Assembly (NCBI RefSeq): GCF_905404315.1 | Contig: NC_066311.1 | Location: 5,952,001 to 6,016,000, forward strand | Length of the DNA: 64,000 nt | From: Leptidea sinapis | Lineage: Eukaryota; Arthropoda; Insecta; Lepidoptera; Pieridae | Direction of reading: 5' to 3' | Shown here: positions 30,514 to 41,312 of the stretch, in pieces | Layout: each line of letters begins with the position of its first letter | Position numbering within the stretch: position 1 is the stretch's first letter | Notes under the pieces: model-generated | Seen by the model: the letters and a program-made list of their open reading frames with translations, nothing else | Database searches by the model: none | Told to the model about the DNA's origin: nothing | Made by a program: the position numbers and the translations under genes

Positions 30514-30881
30514 CACAGACTAGTAAAAAAATAAGGACTCCGTGTCACCTTACATAACAGTGTAGCACCAAAACAGGCCGATTAACGTGTAAATACATAG
30601 CCCCACGCACACACACTACTACAGGCCGATAGGCGGCCATTATGAGTATTGTCATCGTCTGTGACAGATCAGTTTGCGTCGCAATAAAATATTTTAAAAA
30701 TGACGTTGTGCGTTGTGATAAAGTGTAAAAACAATACTATAAAAGTATTTGTGTATATATGATTATTAAAGGGAGAAAATTTGTGTATCTGGTATACCCC
30801 GTAACCGCACACACACTAGCATAAAGGTGCTTCACTTGCTAATATCACGGCGCGGAGTCCTTCTTTTTTTACTAGTCCGTG
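30514..30881. mobile_element. TIR element with THAP-like exon scrap
   Basis: Ends CACAGACTAGTAAAAAAATA and its inverse (ACTAGTCCGTG at 30871-30881) form ~29-bp TIRs. At 30700-30762 a 20-codon frame begins MTLCVVIKCKNN and then stops: C-x4-C right after the initiator Met is how THAP domains begin. It may be a deleted P-like or other THAP-carrying DNA transposon. Target duplication not visible. Confidence 0.55.
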
Positions 30882-31312
30882 TTTGGTATATGTATGTATA
30901 TATATATATATTCATATACTTGTAGTAAAAAACGGTTATTTCAATATTACAAACAGACACTCCAATTTTATTTATATGTATAGAAAGATGTATAGACGAT
31001 AATAAAATATACTATGCGATTGGGAGAAATTGTTTTGTAGAGTTGGCAGAACGTGCACAATTTTTCGTGAATGTCTGCTTAGCTGGATATTTAAATTCAT
31101 AACATGAAAGTATCCAACCATGTTACACTACTTAGAAAGTTCTAATTACGTCTCTCCTAATTACATAGAGTAAAGCCGAATAAAAAGCTTAATTTTCTTG
31201 TTGAAACCTGCTTATCTAAATTGACTAATTATGTTCATTTTAAATACATACCTATTTTATTAATATGATTCGACTTTGGCATATGATACAAGTAAAATAA
31301 AATATTTATTAT
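30882..31312. other. Unassigned; (TA)n tract at 30893-30911
   Basis: Simple repeats and AT-rich DNA only. Confidence 0.5.
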
Positions 31313-31560
31313 TATTTTAGTTAACCCGACGTTTCCAGACCTTTCCAGATCTCCGGCTTCTCCGACCGGGACTGCAGATGAAATAAGCTAAGATAGTGTT
31401 TAGATAGTTAGATAGATAGTTGTTTAGATTTGTCATAGTTGCCATTATGAAGTTTAGCGTCATTCGTTGCCTCGGATTTGCTTTTTGGAGGAGGAATTTG
31501 CTTCTTACGTATGCGCAATATCTCAAGCTAACTTAAAGAACATATTGTGTTATATATATA
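31313..31560. repeat. CCCGACGTTTC-motif repeat fragment
   Basis: GTTAACCCGACGTTTCCAGA then CCTTTCCAGATCTCCGG matches the block at about 740-780. The rest is unassigned. A (TA)n run follows at 31551-31571. Confidence 0.45.
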
Positions 31561-31604
31561 TATATATATATACATATTAAACAATAACAAAATTTCAACA
31601 GAGA

Positions 31605-31646
31605 AGACTGTCTAAACTTACCTTGTTAGGTAAGTTTAGACAGTCT
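31605..31646. repeat. Perfect 18-bp hairpin, 6-base loop
   Basis: AGACTGTCTAAACTTACC, loop TTGTTA, then its exact reverse complement. No mismatches, in otherwise unremarkable DNA. Confidence 0.85.
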
Positions 31647-31649
31647 AGG

Positions 31650-32143
31650 ATCCAATAATTTCTAAATTAACACCCAAAACAACATATAGCAAAAAAGAAG
31701 AGGACTCTGTCAGTAAATTTTGTCAAAAACCATCTGTCTACAGCAAGTAACCAGGTAAAGATATTTTTTTAAATCCTTTAACTTGTTTTTGAGAAGTTCG
31801 TTATGATATTCTTATTTAGACGGAACAAAAACAGCTAAGTAACGACCACTACAGCAAACAATGTGACGCATGACTTACACAAACACACTTCAGTAATGAA
31901 GAAGACGACTCACAAGAATTAATTGAATATTAGAAACAAGCAATTATTATTAATATAATTTCTAAAACAATGCTTCAAATTAATTGGCTTATTAATAATC
32001 TTCAAAAATTTAAAGAATGAAATGAATGCATAATTGAAAATTTAAACACGTCTAAAAACTCGATCAACGGAATCGCTGTATCCGATGCAAAATTTACCAA
32101 CAAAAACGATTCTAAAGAAGTTTCATTTTAAAAATAAGGATAT
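31650..32143. other. Unassigned AT-rich DNA
   Basis: No supported feature. Confidence 0.45.
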
Positions 32144-32397
32144 TGACACGAGAGTTGATCAGGGATTGGAAATAATACTTCGCTTATAGGACGAGTCTTT
32201 ATTTGCGTTCACTTTTTCTGAACTTGCACTTCGCCGGTCTGCCGCTGTTCTTCTTGTCGGTGGCGGTGCCTTCAGCAGATCAGACCGCACTGAACACTAG
32301 TTATCTTCTTCTTGTTCTTTCTTCTCATTCACTTTCCACTTTTCACTACTTCTCCTTTTCTTCCTTGTTTTCCCATTTCACTGTTGAGTCTGAACTA

Positions 32398-32411
32398 GAA
32401 CTGCCGTAGGC
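32398..32411. repeat. Jk-A target-site duplication (left)
   Basis: GAACTGCCGTAGGC, identical to 37913-37926. The empty site at 47.67 kb has the sequence once (CTGCCGTAGGC). Confidence 0.9.
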
Positions 32412-32985
32412 TTTTTTTTTTCTTTTTGAGAGGAGAGGGAAACGTACGTTACGTATTTACGCCCCGGAACGGGGCGTAATATGTCGGACTCGAGTGTCCG
32501 CGTAAGCGGACACCCCATACCGACTAAAACCTCCTCTGTGCTGTTAGCAGCTCTGACTTTCACAGCGAAGTAGGACGTGGGCCGTGGAGGCCGCAAAGAC
32601 TACGCAACAACAGTCGCGGGGCGTCTCCTAAGGAGACTCGAACCTCAGACCGGCTGTGTGCTTGTGGGAAGGAGAGAGAATGAAAATGAATATGAAAGAT
32701 GGAAAGGTGATAAGAACACACTCGCCGGCGAGTGTGGTGATATTTTGTGTAATGTATGTAAGTGTGCATGTATGTGTTTATGATTGTGTGTATGTTTGTT
32801 TGTATGTATGTAAGTAGTGTAAATGTTAGTGTGCATGTATGTTTGTGTCTGTTTGTGGAGTGTGTTTGTGATTGTGTAAGTGGTGTATGTCAGTCCGTCA
32901 GTCAGTCCGTGTGTGAGTGAGTGTAGTGCAACGATTACAGGACGAGGACTAGCGTCTCGTCGGGTATCAAAAATGTGTGGTGTAT

Positions 32986-35719
32986 CTAGGGTGCGGGCCG
33001 CTGACCATCGTCAGAGTGACGAGTGCCAGTGGTTTGCGGTTGTTGACCGCGCCTACGCCTGCGAAGGCGGTGTGTGCGTGTCTGTGTCGGTGTTTGTGTG
33101 GGTGTCGCGTTCGCGATGGTGATGTCGTCATCCGGGTCTACCGTTACGTGTCTGGGACGTCTTATTGGGTTGAGACTATGGTGAAGGGGGGTGTACCCGC
33201 ATGCCTTCCTAACCAAGATGTTGGGATGGTTAGGCGCCTTGTCAAAGAAGCGTCGCGAGATCTCTTTAAAGTGTTGAGCTATCGTCGGAAGCTCTAGGTC
33301 GCGGTGAAGGTCAACGTTTCGGATGAACCACGGGGCTCCAGTTGCCATGCGCGTGAATTTATTTTGAACTACTTGCAATCGACGTAAGTAGCTCGGTCGG
33401 GTGTGCGCGAAAACGACGCTTGCGTATGACAGTATGGGCCGTACGATGGTTTTGTACAGCGTCACTTTGTGTTTGAGCGGAAGTTTGCTTCGCCCACACA
33501 CAAGTGGATAAAGGCGACTGAGGATAAATCGGGCTCTATTGCATACCGTATCAATATGTTTCTTGAAGTTCATATTGCTGTTGAACGTGACTCCTAAGTA
33601 TTTGTAATCCTTCACCCACGGTATGGGTGTTTCATACAATTTAATGACGTCGGTCGGTCGTTTTTTAGCGCGGATGCTATTCGCGTTACCGAAGAGTACC
33701 GCTGCACTCTTGGTTGGGTTCACTTCAATCCGCCATTTTCTGAACCAGTTGCCTAGTTCATCGACGGCGGCTTGAAGCAATTTAATGTTCTTGCTCAAGG
33801 TTGAGCGGTTGGATAGGGTGCCCTCTACTCGATATCGGAAGGAGCGATCAGTAAGGTAGGCTCGAATGATGCGCACGAGCCTGTCTGGCACTCCCAGTGG
33901 ATACAGCTTGAATACTAAGCCGTTGTGCCATACCTTGTCGAAAGCCTTCGCGACATCGAAAAACACGGCTGCCGTGGTAGCGTGAAATTGACGCCGTATG
34001 AGAATGTACTCGGTGAGTCGGTGAGCCTGCTGGGGACACGAGTGAGCGGTTCTGAATCCGAACTGTATGTCGGGTATCAGGTTAAGCTCCGCGATGTAAA
34101 GATTAAGACGCGCGAGAATTAATCTTTTGTAAAGTTTCCCGATCGAGTTAATTAAGCTAATAGGCCTATAGCTACTCGGATTAGCTTTAGGTTTATTGGG
34201 TTTTGGGATACCGATAACAATGGAATCCTTTCATTGTTCGGGGAACGCGCTATTAGACAATAGAATAGTAAAAATGGTAACCAATAAAGTAATAAGAGTC
34301 GAGGGTAGGATTTTAAGAACCCTATTGTTTATAGTGTCGGGCCCCGGGGCCTTCTTGGAGTGAAGCTCCTTAATGATAAGCTTCACCTCTTCGTAAGAGG
34401 TGGGTTTTATTACATCGCCTCAAGGGCTCAGAGCGGAGCGACGTTCAACTTCACGATCAACTTCGTCAACGTGTGTCGGGTCAGCTGCTGCATTTGGAGA
34501 GCACTGACTCTCGAGACTATCGGCGAGGCATTCAGCCTTCTCATCGTCATCGAGCGCCGGCTGCAGTCCCGGTCTGTCCAAAGGAGGCATGACAGTGGGC
34601 GGCTCCTGTTTGAACGCGCGAGGCAGCTTTCAGAAAGCCACATGTGATGGCTTAAGGTTGCCGAGCAAGCGGTCGTTCGCCGCGGAGTTCCGTGATACGT
34701 TCCCGTACCCGCTGTAGGTAGCGGAGGTGGCGCCTATTCTCGAGCGACGGATACCTATCGTAAAGTCTAGTGGCTCTGTGCTTCTGTGTGAGTAAGTTCC
34801 TGACCTCTGGAGGCAAGTTTAGGCGATGCGGTTGCATCGTCGGAACCTGCCTGGAGCAGGCCTTGATCCTATTCTGTATATGTGACGTCACATAAGAGAT
34901 AGCACTGTGAGCCGTGTCGACCGAGTCAATGACGTCCGGTATAAGGTCAAGGTCGGGACTTGATAGACTCGAGATCTTTTTCCAGCTGTTGCCAGTCGAT
35001 CACTGTTTTCGTCGGTGGTTGAAAGTTAACCGGTGGGCCTAGATTTAGGACGACGGGCCGGTGGTCTGACTCTAATTCATGAAAAACCTCGATTGAATTT
35101 ACATTGAGCGTTACGTTCTTAAGTAACGCAACATCTAGAATGTCGGGTCGGTGCGCGACGTTATCCGGATAACGTGTTGGTTCGTCGGGTGCTAATACTG
35201 AAAAGTTCAGCGTGTCTGTGAGAGAATCTAATAAAATTCCGTTTCTATTTGTGGCTCTACTGTTCCAGCTAAAGTGTTTGGCGTTAAGATCGCCGCCCAC
35301 TATGACTGCGGCCCCGTGGCTGAGTAATGCCTCTATATCTGTGTCTAATATTTGTTTGTTCGGCGGAAGATAAGCTGAAATAACAGTGATCGGCTGGTGA
35401 TTCGCCATACTGACCCGGATGGCAGAGGCCTCGATGTTAGTGAGGACCGGAGGATCTATAGGTATAAAGTGTAGAGACCTTTGTAAATGAGGGTGCCGCC
35501 CATACGGGTGGTGCGATCATTCCTGACTAAGTTATAATTAGCGATACGCGGATCGCGTATACGTGGTTTTAGAAATGTCTCTTGCACTAAGAATAGGTCT
35601 AATTGATGTTCGTGAGCGAACTCCTTCACCAAGTCTAGTTGAGGCTTAAGGCCTTGGGCGTTAAAATACGCTATACGGGGCGTATGTGGTTTAACCCGTC
35701 CGTTTACGTAATTAGGCAT
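32986..35719 (-). pseudogene. Jk-A ORF2: endonuclease and reverse transcriptase remnant
   Basis: Starts MPNYVNGRVKPHTPRIAYFN (35719). Endonuclease blocks: LFLVQETFL (catalytic Glu), then after a frame break at 35456 VISAYLPPNK, VIVGGDLNAKHFSWNSR and ESDHRPVVLNL (SDH). Further breaks fall near 34950, 34680 and 34200. RT motif A FFDVAKAFDKVWHNGL (33966) is present, but the text jumps from VEGTLS directly to NRSTLS: 51 codons including SGVPQGS and QYADD are gone. The C-terminus runs to GQRPAP. Starts 8 nt inside ORF1 (ATGCCTAA overlap). Confidence 0.88.
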
Positions 35720-37362
35720 CGCGAATGTTTTTATACTTTCGCCCTATATTGGTGAGGGCACGGAATATTTTGGCGTTGTCTGCCATAACTTGTAGGAGCG
35801 ACGGTGGGTCGTCCCGGACAGCCTCGAGCCTGCTGGCCAGGGCTGTGATTTAATTTATGTCGAACAGCTCTGACAGTTCGAACATGAAGGCAAAGGCGCT
35901 GCCGCCTTGGTTACCTGTTGCCGCGGACGCCGGCGCCGGTGGCCTGGGTCGCGGGACCGACGCCGCCGGGCGGGACGCTAGCGGTGGCCGGAGGGGTGCG
36001 GGGGCGGCGAGAGTGGCCTCTGTGGCAGCGTTGGCAGTCGGAGGAGACCTTCAGAGGAGGCGTTTAACTTCGGAGGCGGCGCAGGTTTGAAGGTCGGAGT
36101 GAACTCCACCTTCTCTGCTCTGCCTTGCGGCTGGCGGCGCCCTGGGTGACGCTTGTGTTTGGGTGCCTTGGGACACCGTTCTCCCCGCACAAGACGCAGG
36201 CCAGGGGCTCCGCGCATTGCGCTGGTCGAGGGCACTCCGGCTTGCCGTGTTTGCCGAGGCACATCACACACCTCGGGGTGTGTTCGCAGTTCGCGTGCCG
36301 AGTGCCCGTATAACTGGCATCTGTGACACTGACCAGGCCCCCGCGGTTGCGAGCTTTGGCCCGGATGCCCTGAAGGAAGCAAACCGATTTTATATTAAAA
36401 ATTTCCTTTCCCTCTTGCGTGAGGTCGAGGACGACGAGAACCATGTTAAATGGTTGTTTGTTGGTGGTTCCGCGCATACGGTGCACCTCGTGTGCAGGGT
36501 AACCCTGCTCTTTGAGGTCCGACAGAATGTCGGCCTCGTCTAACTCTCTGGGGACGTTCCTAATAATGACCCTCAGACGCTTCTCCTCAGGCAGGGCGTA
36601 CGTGTGGAAACCCACACTCAGCTCTCTAAGAAGAGATGTCAAGGCGCGGTGGTCCGCTACCTCTTTGGTCTCTAATTTGATGAGAGATTGGTACGCCCTC
36701 GCCTGGAAGGAGAGCGTCTTCGGGATCCTATTTTTGATAACCAACCAGCAGCCTCGGTCTCTTATAAAAATAGGAGGCGGGCGCTTGGTCGGAAGCGGTA
36801 CGCGGGCTTTAGTGGGCGCGGGCGCGGACGCGGGAGTGGAGGCAGTCGTGGCCGCGGCTTTCTTGGCGGGTGTGCCATCAAGAGAAGGCGATTCGCGACC
36901 GCGCTTCTTCTTGCGACTGACGGTGATGAAGCCGTCAGCATCCGACGCGACACTCTCCGCTCTCGACGGTAGAGTGGTTTCCGGCGGGGCCGGTGAAGCA
37001 CTGGAAGCCTGAGGGGCTTCCGTGCGGTCAGGACTGACCGCGGGCACCTTAGGGATCGCCTGCGCGTCAAAGTACGCCTGAAGGACAGGCGGACGGGCTG
37101 ATCGGGTGATCACTTTCCTTGGTTTGACCGAAGCTACGGAGCTTGCGTCGGAGTCATTACCTAGTTCCATTTCGGATTCCCCGTCGGAATCCGAAACGTC
37201 AGATGACGAGTTATATTTTTTGGATTTCACTCTAAAAGCGGGATCCACTGTCTGATCTATTGTTTTTTTAATAAGCGGAGCGATCTTCTCCAAAAATAAC
37301 CTATCTAAGAGAGCGCTGAAGAAGCCCTCGTCGGGAACCATTGGTGAAGCCATGGTTGTCAT
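35712..37362 (-). pseudogene. Jk-A ORF1: CCHC nucleic-acid-binding protein, broken
   Basis: 432 residues open from MTTMASPMVPDEGFFSALLD. An acidic/Ser-rich N-terminus (SSSDVSDSDGESEMELGNDS) comes first, then a basic stretch (SRKKKRGRE), a domain resembling PRE_C2HC (residues ~225-320, HTYALPEEKRLRVIIRNVPR), then Cys/His knuckles (CVMCLGKHGKPEC, CVLCGENG). The first knuckle (CHRCQLYGHSA) is read in another frame, showing a frameshift near 36370. Another shift lies near 36050. A TAA near 35850 replaces the sister's FDIDEIT. ORF1 proteins coat the RNA in non-LTR RNPs. Confidence 0.82.
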
Positions 37363-37912
37363 ATTTATTAACTAGGTTGGGCGGGCAACAACCCCCGCTG
37401 CCCGAGTCAGGCAGAGGGGGAATATAATAATTAAGTGGACAACTATAGTTAAGTTGTACACTTGCACATTAATAAATATTATTAATAATAATAAAGTATG
37501 CAAAATTAAAAGAAATTAATAATAATAATTAAGCCTAAGACTTAGCTTTGCTGGATGTAGACTGGCTGGGCTGGAACCCCGATGCACGCTGTGCAGGCCC
37601 CCGCGGAGAAGACACACACACGGCACGAACTGCAACTCACAAACACACACGATTAGCATGCAGAATCGCGAAACACAGCACAGGTGCTAACTAACACGAT
37701 CGTAAAACCGGGTAATTAACACAGATAATAACTAAGCTACGTTCCGCGAAGGAACGCAACAGGTGCGAGACTCAAAGAGTCCCGAACAATAGCGCGCGAT
37801 AACAATAGCTAGCCCAGGTGGCCTGAGCAGATAGTGCCATAACGCAGGTAATAAAAATATTCGAAGGAGGACAGATAACGCGGCACGTGTGCTCGCGTTG
37901 CCTGCCTGAATC
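37363..37912 (-). promoter_or_regulatory. Jk-A 5' leader (internal promoter region expected)
   Basis: The element's first ~550 bases, starting GATTCAGGCAGGCAACGCG on minus. Jockey-type elements carry an internal Pol II promoter here. I see no TATA box. Short GC-rich stretches occur at 37560-37620 and 37860-37920. Confidence 0.4.
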
Positions 37913-37926
37913 GAACTGCCGTAGGC
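37913..37926. repeat. Jk-A target-site duplication (right)
   Basis: GAACTGCCGTAGGC, identical to 32398-32411. Confidence 0.9.
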
Positions 37927-38323
37927 CACGCTTAGTAGTTAGTACAGCTTATATACCCCCGGATCTGTTCTATTTTCAAAATGAAACTTATCATCCATCT
38001 TTAGATTTAAATTGTACTAGAAATTTCTTTTAACTGTTTTTATCCTGCTTACACATTTTCCATCCTTTTTACTCTGTTCGATTTGATCTTGAACTTACTA
38101 GAAATTTCCATTAGCTTTACAAAACCCAAAAAATTGGTAGGTGTATCGAACCCGGGTCTACAGCGTCTACAGTAAACACTTTTCAGCTGAACGACGAGTA
38201 TTGATGACGAAGCTGTTTAAATAATCAATGTCTTGAAGTTTGACAACTCTCGTCATGTACGATGCTCTGCGACATGAATTTTGACAACTCTCGTCATGTA
38301 CGTCGAAGCGTTGCTACGCGACA

Positions 38324-38477
38324 ATATGATAATAAGAGGCCGGCTGGGAGAAGAGAAGAAAATAAAACAAGATTTTAATGTTAATAAGTCTTACAACGAC
38401 TGATCTCTTTTTATTTCATTAAATTTAACATTTTTTGTTGCAATACAAAAGAAGAAAAGAAAAATTATTGAAATCCA
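38324..38477. other. Unassigned, A-rich
   Basis: It contains AAAATAAAACAAGATTTTAA, possibly the end of another retroelement. Not resolved. Confidence 0.35.
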
Positions 38478-38513
38478 GCTCGCCTCGTCCATTATTGTCA
38501 TAAAAAAAACACC
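38478..38513 (+). mobile_element. SR-A 3' tail fragment
   Basis: CAGCTCGCCTCGTCCATTAT then TGTCATAAAAAA: only the terminal ~35 bases, a severely 5'-truncated copy, as expected for target-primed reverse transcription. Confidence 0.65.
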
Positions 38514-39060
38514 TCGTCAAATAAAGAATAATTATCTCAATTTTATTTTTATATGTACACCTGATCGAAAGTGATAATAATATTTCCGTAATACCAAAGT
38601 AAAATTAGTAGTATAGGTACATAAATAGCTGCCATCAAATGATTTAAAATCAAGCAGTACCTAATATCATAAATATTAATAGTCTCAAAATTAATCACTG
38701 ATTCAGTTGAGAAAATACTTTAAAGGATACTTCTCAGTTGTAGAATGCAATTTTGCCGTCGCAGCTTTACACTCCATACAGTATGAACTCTCAATATGAC
38801 ACGGCTGTGCTATTGTGCCTCTCATGTATGCATTCCTAGTACTTTGAAGTGGCTTGCGCACGGTGCTTTGAAGCTGTCTGTCAAGTGGGAAAATAAAACT
38901 AAAAAGAGGTGTGCATCTGAAATATTTTTCATATATTTTGCTTCAATATAATACGACTATTATGTAAATAAATACCTTCTTGACCATATGAATGCGTAAG
39001 GCGAATCATAGCTATACAAATTACTTAGGCATAAAATATTTAGGCATATGTAGTCATTAA
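38514..39060. other. Mostly unassigned; L180-like scrap at 38750-38905
   Basis: GCATTCCTAGTACTTTGAAG and CTTTGAAGCTGTCTGTCAAG recall the L180 unit (CCTGGTACTTTGA...CTGTCTGTGAATT) at 41035-41880. Otherwise AT-rich. Confidence 0.4.
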
Positions 39061-39061
39061 A

Positions 39062-39232
39062 ATGGGTAAATGGCATGTTTTCTCAAAATTGATTCCTTTA
39101 GATTTCATGTCAGTTTAACACTAGGACCCCCTTCGGGAAAAGATGGCGCTTTGAGAGAGAAGAAACGGCAAAAGTAACTCTCACAGCATTCTTTTTTTGC
39201 GCTCTTTTGCATATAATATACAATTTCACGCT
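39062..39232 (-). repeat. LINE-J 3' UTR fragment
   Basis: Reverse complement of the 26010-26160 block (CTCTCACAGCATTC, TGAGAGAGAAGAAACGGCAA, TTGATTCCTTTAGA). No coding part. Confidence 0.65.
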
Positions 39233-39419
39233 ATGTTCATGTTTAAAGGGGTAGTTGATAAAATCAATCGATAAAACATACTAGGCCCAACAATAATGAC
39301 TTGATACATATTTCTACTTGACGTTAAAACTTAAGTATAAGTAAGTATAAAATTATTTAATGATTGTAAAGTGTTGAACTTGCTCAATTGCTCGCTTTTA
39401 ATTTAATGCAGGTTGCATT

Positions 39420-39465
39420 ATGAAAAGCAGCAGTAGACGTTCTGGCTAATGATAATGATGATGAA
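39420..39465 (+). repeat. RTE-like terminal scrap
   Basis: GCAGTAGACGTTCTGGCTAA followed by TGATAATGATGATGA: the last ~45 bases of the RTE 3' end. Confidence 0.55.
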
Positions 39466-40381
39466 GCCTGACTCTAACCTGTAGTAAATATTAATTCTTG
39501 AGCATAGTAGCTAGTTAAAAAAATTAAAAAAAAAAAAAATTATACTATGGATATTTTAACATTCATTAATTGTAAAATGCTTACACTTCACGTGATGATT
39601 TCAAAGTGTAGGACCGAGTTACTTGCTATTTGTATTAAATTTAGCATGTGAGAATGTGAATATAACTTGGGTACAGTACCTTGTTCAGAAAAACACCAAC
39701 AATTTTTCACTTATTATATTACGCCACACAGGAATGGAAAGAGACGTAAGAAACAGAAGGAAGAGAATATAAAATATAAAGCACTTAAACGAAAACTGCT
39801 ATACTACATTAATCACACAATCCAATACAACAAAATACAATACCTTTGAAATTAATGAACAAGATTATTCATAAGAAATAACTGGTAAGGGACTGAATGA
39901 CCTTCAAGTATTTAGTAAAGATCATATCACTAAAAATATTTTTACCTACCCGCAGAGTTTCAGATTATTTGTTCGCGGTACGCATACTACGCGTATACCG
40001 CGACTCTGTCATAAAATAATAAATATTATAATTATTTCGTATGAGTGTCGGAATTTTCTGTGTTTTAGTGAAATGCCTGATTGTGTTATGTTTAAATAGG
40101 TATATCAATATGAAATAAAATATTTAAATACTTGTTTGTGTAGTATATACATATGATAAAATACATAAGCTAAAATAATATGTGTTAGCCACATTAAAGC
40201 TTTTCGAAGTGATTAATCAAGTTTTTCCAAGTGGTAAACCTTTTAATCGAGTTACATCATTAGCTGAGTGTAATTAATTATACGTGAGAGAACAGAGAGC
40301 GAAGCAATAAAAAGTTTTAATAAAGTGTTAGCAAACGTCAAGATTAGTTTCCTTATAGCTTATTCGTATCTATACTTTTTT
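39466..40381. other. Unassigned; one basic small frame
   Basis: A 60-codon plus frame at 39667-39849 (NGKRRKKQKEENIKYKALKR) is Lys-rich without a recognised domain. Likely chance in A-rich DNA. Confidence 0.4.
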
Positions 40382-40672
40382 TTATGGAAAAGGAGGACAA
40401 ACGAGCGTACGGGTCACGTTGTGTTAAGTGATCACCGTCGCCCTTATTCTCTTGCAACAGCAGTGGAATCACAGGAGTGTTGCCAGCCTTTAAGGAAGGA
40501 GTACTCCTTCCTTAAAAGTAGCCATTTCGTTACGTCCCGGAAATACCGCACAAGGAAGCTCAGTCCACAGCTTTGTACGTGGAAGAAAGCTCCTTGATAT
40601 CCGCACTGTGGAGGACCGCCACACATCCATATGGTGGAGATGATATCCTAATTTTTGGTGTGTAATTTTATA
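40382..40672 (-). pseudogene. LINE-F 3' end, with internal palindrome
   Basis: On minus it follows the 28540-28740 copy (GATATCATCTCCACC, GTGCGGATATCAAGGAGCTT, GTGATCACTTAACACAACGT). Where the sister reads ...CTTCCTTAAAGGCC, this copy carries a 28-nt perfect palindrome at 40489-40516. The T-run at the left is the A-tail. Confidence 0.72.
40489..40516. repeat. 28-nt perfect palindrome within LINE-F
   Basis: TTTAAGGAAGGAGT plus its exact reverse complement. Sister LINE-F copies at 14640 and 28640 have only one arm. Confidence 0.85.
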
Positions 40673-41034
40673 TTTAGATGTAACCTTTTAATTATCTCAT
40701 CTGATCTAAGCTAAGAACCATTAATTTCTTTAAAATTTTGATTTTGTATAAACTTAAAGCAAGAATTACTATAAATTATTGATGTAAACAATAGCACCTT
40801 CCTACTAAGAAAAGTATGAAGACACTGTTTGTGCTGCATAACACATAATCTTAGTATTGTCAGTCGTCCTTTGTAGTTTTAAAGAATGGAAAGTTGTTTA
40901 AAAGACTGTTGCTCTATTTGCTGAAAGGAAAGATGTTAAAATTATAAATTTAAGTATTTTGATGCTGAATTCAGTACTTTTAATCTAATAAGAATTTCCA
41001 ATTTTTCGGATGAATTTTTTTTCGAGCGTTGCGT
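40673..41034. other. Unassigned AT-rich DNA
   Basis: No supported feature. Confidence 0.5.
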
Positions 41035-41312
41035 TATGTCATATACTCTGTCTATGTGACACGCAGCTGTACATTTTTGCCTCTTGTACACCTATGAATT
41101 CCTGGTACTTTGATGTCGCTTGTGTATGAATCTGTCTTTGAATTAGTATTTTTTTATTCATAAACATTTTTTGCACAACATGAGTATTAAGTTCGAATTT
41201 CCTGACTTTATCTAGGTTATATTCCTACTATCTAGCTATTTAATCTGATTGTCAATTTTTAGCAACTCAAAATATCCAAAACCAAATCCTTATCAGAATA
41301 TTTCCAATTAAA

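Larger units (their letters stand above)
32412..37912 (-). mobile_element. Jk-A: full-length Jockey-type retrotransposon, inactive
   Basis: 5.5 kb on the minus strand between 14-bp TSDs. The 3' end is a poly(A) (T-run at 32412-32421). Order: ~550-bp 5' leader, ORF1 (CCHC protein), ORF2 (endonuclease and reverse transcriptase, no RNase H), CA-rich 3' UTR (32740-32920 on plus reads GT-rich). The domain order fits Jockey. Inactivating lesions: stops and frameshifts in ORF1, several frameshifts in ORF2, and loss of 153 nt with the RT active site. Jk-B at 51443-55482 is its sister. Confidence 0.9.
32144..38323 (-). mobile_element. R560 LTR-like unit, occupied by Jk-A
   Basis: Flanks 32144-32411 and 37913-38323 together match the uninterrupted unit at 47401-47960. 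Read on minus the unit begins TG and ends CA, has a TATATAAGC box near 37950 and AATAAAG near 32200, and is bordered by ATAT on both sides. A solo LTR is the best reading, but no internal retrovirus-like genes are present. Near its minus-strand start a 22-base unit (TTGACAACTCTCGTCATGTA plus CG) occurs twice at 38240-38302. Confidence 0.55.

Noticed and set aside
32745..32920. GT-rich tract as an independent microsatellite
   Set aside because: Occurs at the same place in Jk-A and Jk-B, so it is part of the element's 3' UTR.
36512..37012. 166-codon plus-strand frame
   Set aside because: Antisense shadow of Jk-A ORF1, kept open by its GC-rich coding bias.
38140..38175. tRNA or primer-binding site at ATCGAACCCGGGTC
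   Set aside because: Only a B-box-like motif; no fold, and it lies inside the R560 unit without an adjoining internal region.
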